A stretch of 64,000 nucleotides of DNA. It comes from Marsupella aquatica. Taxonomy: Eukaryota > Marchantiophyta. The notes under the pieces are model-generated. The model saw only the letters and a list, made by a program, of their open reading frames with translations, was not told the DNA's origin and did not search any database. Made by a program: the position numbers and the translations under genes. Every line of letters starts with the position of its first letter. The first letter of the stretch is position 1. The DNA lies in the NCBI GenBank assembly GCA_973895155.1, contig OZ316899.1, positions 16,120,001 through 16,184,000 on the forward strand, given 5' to 3'. Shown here in pieces: positions 59,203 to 64,000 of this stretch.

Positions 59203-60781
59203 ATTGAGAATTAGGCGTCTTAGCAATACACAATTTGCAAGCCCATTGCAAGAATCGGTCCAACATAGTGTGGATTGAGAGTAGACCGTGTATCCAAGCC
59301 GAATGACAGCCAAACCACCATAAGCCGACCATAAGTAGGGGTTCATGGCCGGTTGTAGATAGTTCTTGGGGTTAGAGGGTTGGGAAACGCACCACAGAAT
59401 GTCAACTCCGGAACCGGGACCTTTGGTACTCGTCTTGAATACATGCGCTTGAATGGACTTGCCAGCCTGGCCAGGGAATAGAAAACATTGTAGAAATGGA
59501 AATCTCATGCGCATTTGCATGTCACAAAGCGAATCCAACTCACCTTTCTTGGGGTTCCCAATCTTAACACTCCGGAAAATTGCATGGAATTTTGCTGGCA
59601 AGGACACAACTTTCATCAAGTTCCACAATTCCACCTCCTCTTCTTTTGAAAGATCATGACATGCCTCAGGGTGGAGAAGAGATATCAATGTACCTATTGA
59701 AATATTCTTCACACGGGAAGCGGTTGCCAAGGAATGAGCTAACTGAACACCTTGAATAACATCTTCCACTTTTTTTTGGGCAACTCAACACTTCCCCATT
59801 CGGATTGGATGATCATGACCTCCCATGTGCACTACGAGTCTAGACATGTGTTTTGAGACATGTGAGTCCAAAGTTGGCTTTGCATAAACATAAAACATCA
59901 TTGTTGGACAAGGCCTAACACAATAAGGACTCTTGTCACAAAAGCCACAAACCAAACCTCCTTCCAGAACCAGATTTCCCGGCTGGAAGACATCGGTCAT
60001 TAGTGATCTTCCTGGAAATGCCGCTTCATTGTTCACTCCTGTCTCCTTGAACCTTGAACAATTCAAATTTTGACATTGCACAACACCACTGCAATGGACC
60101 TTGAAAACAGACCAGTAATTACGTGGCTTCAGGTTAGCCAAAGTAGTGACCAATTGGGTCCAAGGGTAGCCATCATTGTCATGATCCATGTCGAGAAGCC
60201 CTTGACCACAACCAAATCTTGACTCCACCTGAGGAAGCTCATATACCATGTCTCCATTGTGACTTGTTGGAAGACGATCAACTTGGACATCAACCCACGA
60301 GACATCTCTTCTAAATCTTGCCAGCTCACTTGCCCCAATAATGCTAAAAAATGCTTCAAGCGCACCAATTCTGTAGACTTTCTGCAAAAGATGACATCCC
60401 GGGGCACTTGAAAGAGGAGTATCTACTTTCAATTATGTAGAACAACTTCCAAAAACAGAATTAGTATCCTCAAGAGTGGTAAACCTGAAACCAAAGGCCT
60501 GGACAATTGTTCCTTGCCCCGGGGAGAGTCCAGGTCTACAAGCACTTTTCCCCAAGGGTTCTGAAAAGGCTCTGGAAATCATCTTTGCTTGACAAAACCT
60601 CAACCACATCTATGGAAGCAACCTCCCAAAATCTTGCACCATGTAGAGTTCTTGAAATAAATATGTCCTTCCTTGATCCATGAAGTGAAACAAGAAAGAA
60701 CAACCTCAAAATGAAATCACAGTTATTGAGCGCAAATCTTGTCAAAAGAAAGGCCTCGGTCACATTAGTGATCTTTCTCAT
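59203..60781 (-). pseudogene. SWIM (MULE-like) transposase relic, N-terminal piece
   Basis: On the minus strand from 60781 (MRKITNVTEAFLLTRFALNN) there is a region with several breaks. A long frame follows from 60432 to 59785, then a TGA at 59785-59787, and the same frame continues to 59203. It contains a zinc-finger-like stretch: a cysteine pair region VVQCQNLNCSRFKETG, then CGFCDKSPYC, and finally HMGGHDHP. An HxGxHxHP ending after spaced cysteines is typical of WRKY/GCM1/FLYWCH-type fingers found at the N-terminus of MULE transposases. At the left edge the codons for I-L-N lie in the 9-bp repeat that flanks the family 3 LTR, and the frame continues at 33059. This shows that one gene was split. 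Confidence 0.6.
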
Positions 60782-63356
60782 AGATGAAACTTCAAGAGTA
60801 ACAATGTCTCTAGTATCAATACTTTCACTAATTCTGGACTATTATTCTCAATTTGGATTATTCATAACAACTTTTTGGAAACAAAAATATAGATAAATAA
60901 GAGACTTATCAAAGTCACCCTAGGAAAGTTTTGACCAAGATGTATTAAGCTTAACAAGCTGCTTCAAATGAATCTATGCACAACACATGATGTATTCTAG
61001 AACTCAAGTTATAGATCAAAGAACACCTTATGTTGGAAATTTCATGATCAACATTTGGACAAAAGAATGTCCAGAATTAGCGAAATTAGTGATTAGTGCT
61101 CCGACGCCAAAAGATGACACTTGGAGCCATCAAATGAGGACCAAGACAAGCATCCAAACACAAACATCATGGATGAATATATAGAATAATATTAGGACAA
61201 TAAAGTTTAGAATAAAATGGAACGTCAGTTTAACGTTGCATATACGACAAAACTTCAACTGCTATAATACCTTCAAGAAATGAATTATTGCCAGCAATAT
61301 TGCTGGCCTAAATTTGCTATAATAAATAGGTCCTTATCATCCAGAGTTATATCTGGTAATCTTTCAAAAAATGACCTATTTAATGTTGACAACAAGGATG
61401 GCTCGGGTTGTACTAGGATGTTTATTGAGCTTGGAGTATACTTGGGATATACTAGGAGGATTACTGAACTTGGAGCTTTGTGTTTAACAACAGTTTTTGC
61501 TAGCAACCTCACTAGACATAATTTAGGTAAGTTTAAGCTAGACTCTGTTCTTCAACCATCTATATTTTAGTGATTCTAAAATATGCTTTTCACTAACAAA
61601 TTGACATTAACAGAGTAGAGGATTTTGAGATGTCCCATAAATTAAACCTTTGAGAAACCCTGAATTAGGCCAGCGATATTGTAGCCCGAAGCACCAGAAA
61701 TTAAGGGTAGAATTTTATTTGAGTTTGGGGTTCAAATGAGGGATATAGAAACAAATAAATTTCCAAAATGTCATGTTTACACATTAAACATTGGGCTATT
61801 AGTATAGTTGAAGTATAGTTGGTTAACGGTTTGAAAGAATTATTTCAAACTTTGAGGAGTGTATTAGAAGCTTCAGTTGAGTATTTACAAATTTAGGAAA
61901 GAATTAAGGGTTCATTTGAAATAACCCCACATCACTTTTAAGCTACCCAATTAGCAGTGGTTTGGCCACCAATATCGTTGGCAAAAAACTGTCTAAATAC
62001 GTTTCTTAAACAAAGCATGGAGATTGTCCATTTTTCCCTCAACAAGATCCATAATCAGTCATCTAATGTCAAAATTATATTACCATTGGAAGGGTTAACT
62101 TCATTTTGAAGAGTAAATTTCATAAAAACTTCAGTTTGTACTTCCATCGGCATATTTTGTTATTTTTGAGAATGGTTAGTTTCAACGGATACCCAACCCA
62201 AGTTGGTCAACTATAGAGTAATTGACTCCAACCAGAATATAACATTTCACTAACTCTGGAGATTCTTTTGTCCAGAGTTGAAGGATGGAATTTCCAAAAC
62301 ATTCATTTCAAAATTCCAAAAAGGTGATCTGAAATTTCCAAAACTCAAAATTGAAGTTTCCAAAAGCATACTTTTAAATTTCCAAAACCTAGTCCATTGG
62401 ATGAATTACAAAAGGCAACGAAAAAAGAGCTCCTTCAAAGGAATGACTGAAATTACATCTTTATAATAAATGGGACACTAATGGTGGTGCCGTACATATA
62501 ATTTGATATCCCTTCTCCATGGGACTTCATTGTTGGGTTTTTTGCTAACTGCAACATCATCTTCCGCTAAAGTGACTACAAAGTTGAATCTCAACCTTGG
62601 CCAACACATATTTTACTAGACAACTACACTAATCATATCAAGAATATATGTGAACTAACAAATGAAGGATAGTTTTGTCATAGACACCCATTTCTCCTCC
62701 TTTGCTCTCTTGGGCCCCCGCCGCCCTCGCCCTCTATCCTAAACTCTGCCCATCTTCCAAAACCCCTGCCAAAGCCTCCCCTCTCCCCTCTGCATTCCGC
62801 CATAGCCCAATTGTGTCCGCCTTCAAGCTGAAACGACTCCACCTCTTCTCCTCTCCTTTGCTACTAGGCCAAACTGAAAGGAATGATTCCAGGGTTGCGC
62901 ATTGCCTTTTACCCCTCCCTCCCCATGGGGCTAATTCTAATCTATATGAAACATATTCACTAAATTATATCCCTAATATGAACTACTATATCCTACCTAC
63001 TCTTTACTCTAACCTTGAGTTGAGTGTAGAACTCTACAGAATTTTGACGTTTGTCTATGAACGTGGTTGGCTACTTTCACAAACTCCCTAAAATTTGTGG
63101 CGAATATCCCATGCGCAGCTCCTAGGCCTTTTGCGCATTGATTAGTTTCATGCTTAGTGAAGTCTTCCTTACAAGATATCCACAATATGATCTCTATGTG
63201 CCGAGGAGTAAGTTCTGAAGTTGTCAGTTGGAGAACATCATATTTGTGCACTGGCAAGGACACAAAAATCGAGTTAGATTCCCTGAACCCCTGGAGTTGA
63301 GTGTATATCTGTTGATACTGTTTTTGGTCTTTGACTAAACTCAGACTGGACCATTT
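60782..63356. other. AT-rich stretch without a supported gene
   Basis: This is upstream of the transposase relic and holds four of the six related 18-bp palindromes. ORFs at 61280-61570 and 62702-63091 look spurious: no domain, non-ATG start or low-complexity content. The relic element's outer end is probably in here but I cannot place it. Confidence 0.4.
61290..61982. repeat. Cluster of four imperfect 18-bp palindromes
   Basis: GCCAGCAATATTGCTGGC at 61290-61307 (perfect), GCTAGCAACCTCACTAG at 61499-61515, GCCAGCGATATTGTAGCC at 61669-61686 and GCCACCAATATCGTTGGC at 61965-61982. They share a GC(C/T)A(G/C)C core arm and spacing with the sites at 13228 and 32009. Confidence 0.6.
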
Positions 63357-64000
63357 TCAAGTGTTTTGCCACAAATACACACGCACATCTCTTGCCAAGG
63401 CTAACTCCTGCAATACTAGTTGAAGTTTGTTGCTTATAAACGTATCTGCATGAAACCCATTATTATTGCCATTGAAGCAATCACAAAACAACGTCAAGTA
63501 TTCGGGGTTAAAGATACTTTAATGAGGTAAATCATCAAGAAGGATGGTGTTGCTGTCATTATAAAGTGCATCTGTCCGATCTCCATTTAAAACGAGGTCA
63601 TCCCAAATATTTTTCAGTAATTTCACAAAGCATTTTTTCCCTTTGTTTCTTCCAGCCCCATAAAATATCCCAGTCAACAAGGCTTTCGCTTCAGTTCTCA
63701 CAAAGACAAATTGATGCTTCTTGTTGGGAAAGACTTTCTCCAAAATCTCATGCACGTTATGATATACAGCACAAGACCATATCCCCACATCAAATGTCTG
63801 AAGACACCATTCAACAAAGCTCCGCATTCCCGGTCTTACATATATGACTCTACTCTTTAGAAACAACGTCTCCCCGTTTTCAGTATTTTTATCTCTAAGA
63901 GACTTTGCTCGCACACCCAATATTTGCACAATATGTAAGACAACATTCATCTCATGTACAAGCAGTTTACGAGGAACGGTGTTTTGTATAATAGTTGCCA
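63357..64000 (-). pseudogene. FCP1/NIF-like HAD phosphatase gene, partial and decayed
   Basis: Read from the window end leftwards: PRKLLVHEMNVVLHIV, then VRPGMRSFVEWCLQTFDVGI, WSCAVYHNVHEILEKVFP, YNDSNTILLDDLPH, a TAA at 63519-63521, and in the same frame NPEYLTLFCDCFNG ... LALARDVRVYLWQN to a TGA at 63357. These are the ordered motifs of the FCP1 homology domain: RPG.. F, GIWS, the DD motif, and the C-terminal NG ... YL segment seen in plant FCP1-like proteins. The expected nucleophile motif DLNG reads EMNV here, so the catalytic Asp is Glu. The altered nucleophile and the internal stop suggest a pseudogene. The upstream part is outside the window. Confidence 0.65.

Noticed and set aside
62702-63091. 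129-codon ORF with Ser/Leu-rich N-terminus, like a plastid transit peptide.
   Set aside because: It starts with a non-ATG codon, has low-complexity content and overlaps no recognisable domain.

Overview
The window is nuclear DNA from a land plant with a large, transposon-rich genome. The evidence is a partial SBP-box transcription factor gene (a plant-specific family), CCCTAAA telomere-type motifs, and plant-type CACTA, MULE, copia and Athila/Tat-like Ty3 elements, all with eukaryotic introns and TATA boxes. A homosporous lycophyte, fern or moss seems more likely than a flowering plant, but the sequence alone does not settle this.

Only the two edges carry host-type genes. At the left edge is the 3' half of an SBP-box gene (241-1649, +). 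At the right edge is a decayed FCP1-like phosphatase gene (63357-64000, -), cut by the window end. From 1650 to 8950 there is sparse sequence with tandem repeats, a MULE-type MITE with a 10-bp target duplication, and a copia LTR remnant.

From about 8950 to 60800 the window is a nest of transposons that can be read in order of insertion. The deepest layer is a minus-strand SWIM-type (MULE-like) transposase relic. It now lies in three pieces (60781-59203, 33059-30535, 13615-13518) that read into one another when later insertions are removed. Two large LTR insertions split it. The first is a full-length Ty3-type element (13621-30529, duplication ATTGG) with 3.9-kb LTRs. The second is a solo LTR (about 33069-59202, roughly 4.5 kb of its own sequence). 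A third solo LTR (8959-12962, duplication CAAGG) lies beside them. A fourth (15710-19223, duplication TGAAG) sits inside the left LTR of the full-length element.

The main shared feature is that all four long LTR families carry, inside the LTR itself, a large ORF of the same layout: an N-terminal helical domain, a proline-rich linker, a central conserved domain, a second linker and a C-terminal coiled coil. The copies differ widely in sequence, so this appears to be an old LTR-borne gene rather than a chance ORF.

The 33-59 kb solo LTR received three more insertions: a CACTA element (33348-43991, duplication CTA), an 8.1-kb DNA transposon (46273-54393, duplication TGAA) and a non-autonomous copia-type element with two apparently identical 143-bp LTRs (55919-58881, duplication CAATT). 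The 8.1-kb transposon is the most interesting object. It has terminal inverted repeats and two divergent genes: a 1099-aa DDE-like transposase, and a protein joining a ParB/Srx-like domain to an N4/N6-type DNA methyltransferase, an arrangement familiar from phages and bacteria. Palindromes of 14 bp centred on GAATTC lie between and around these genes.
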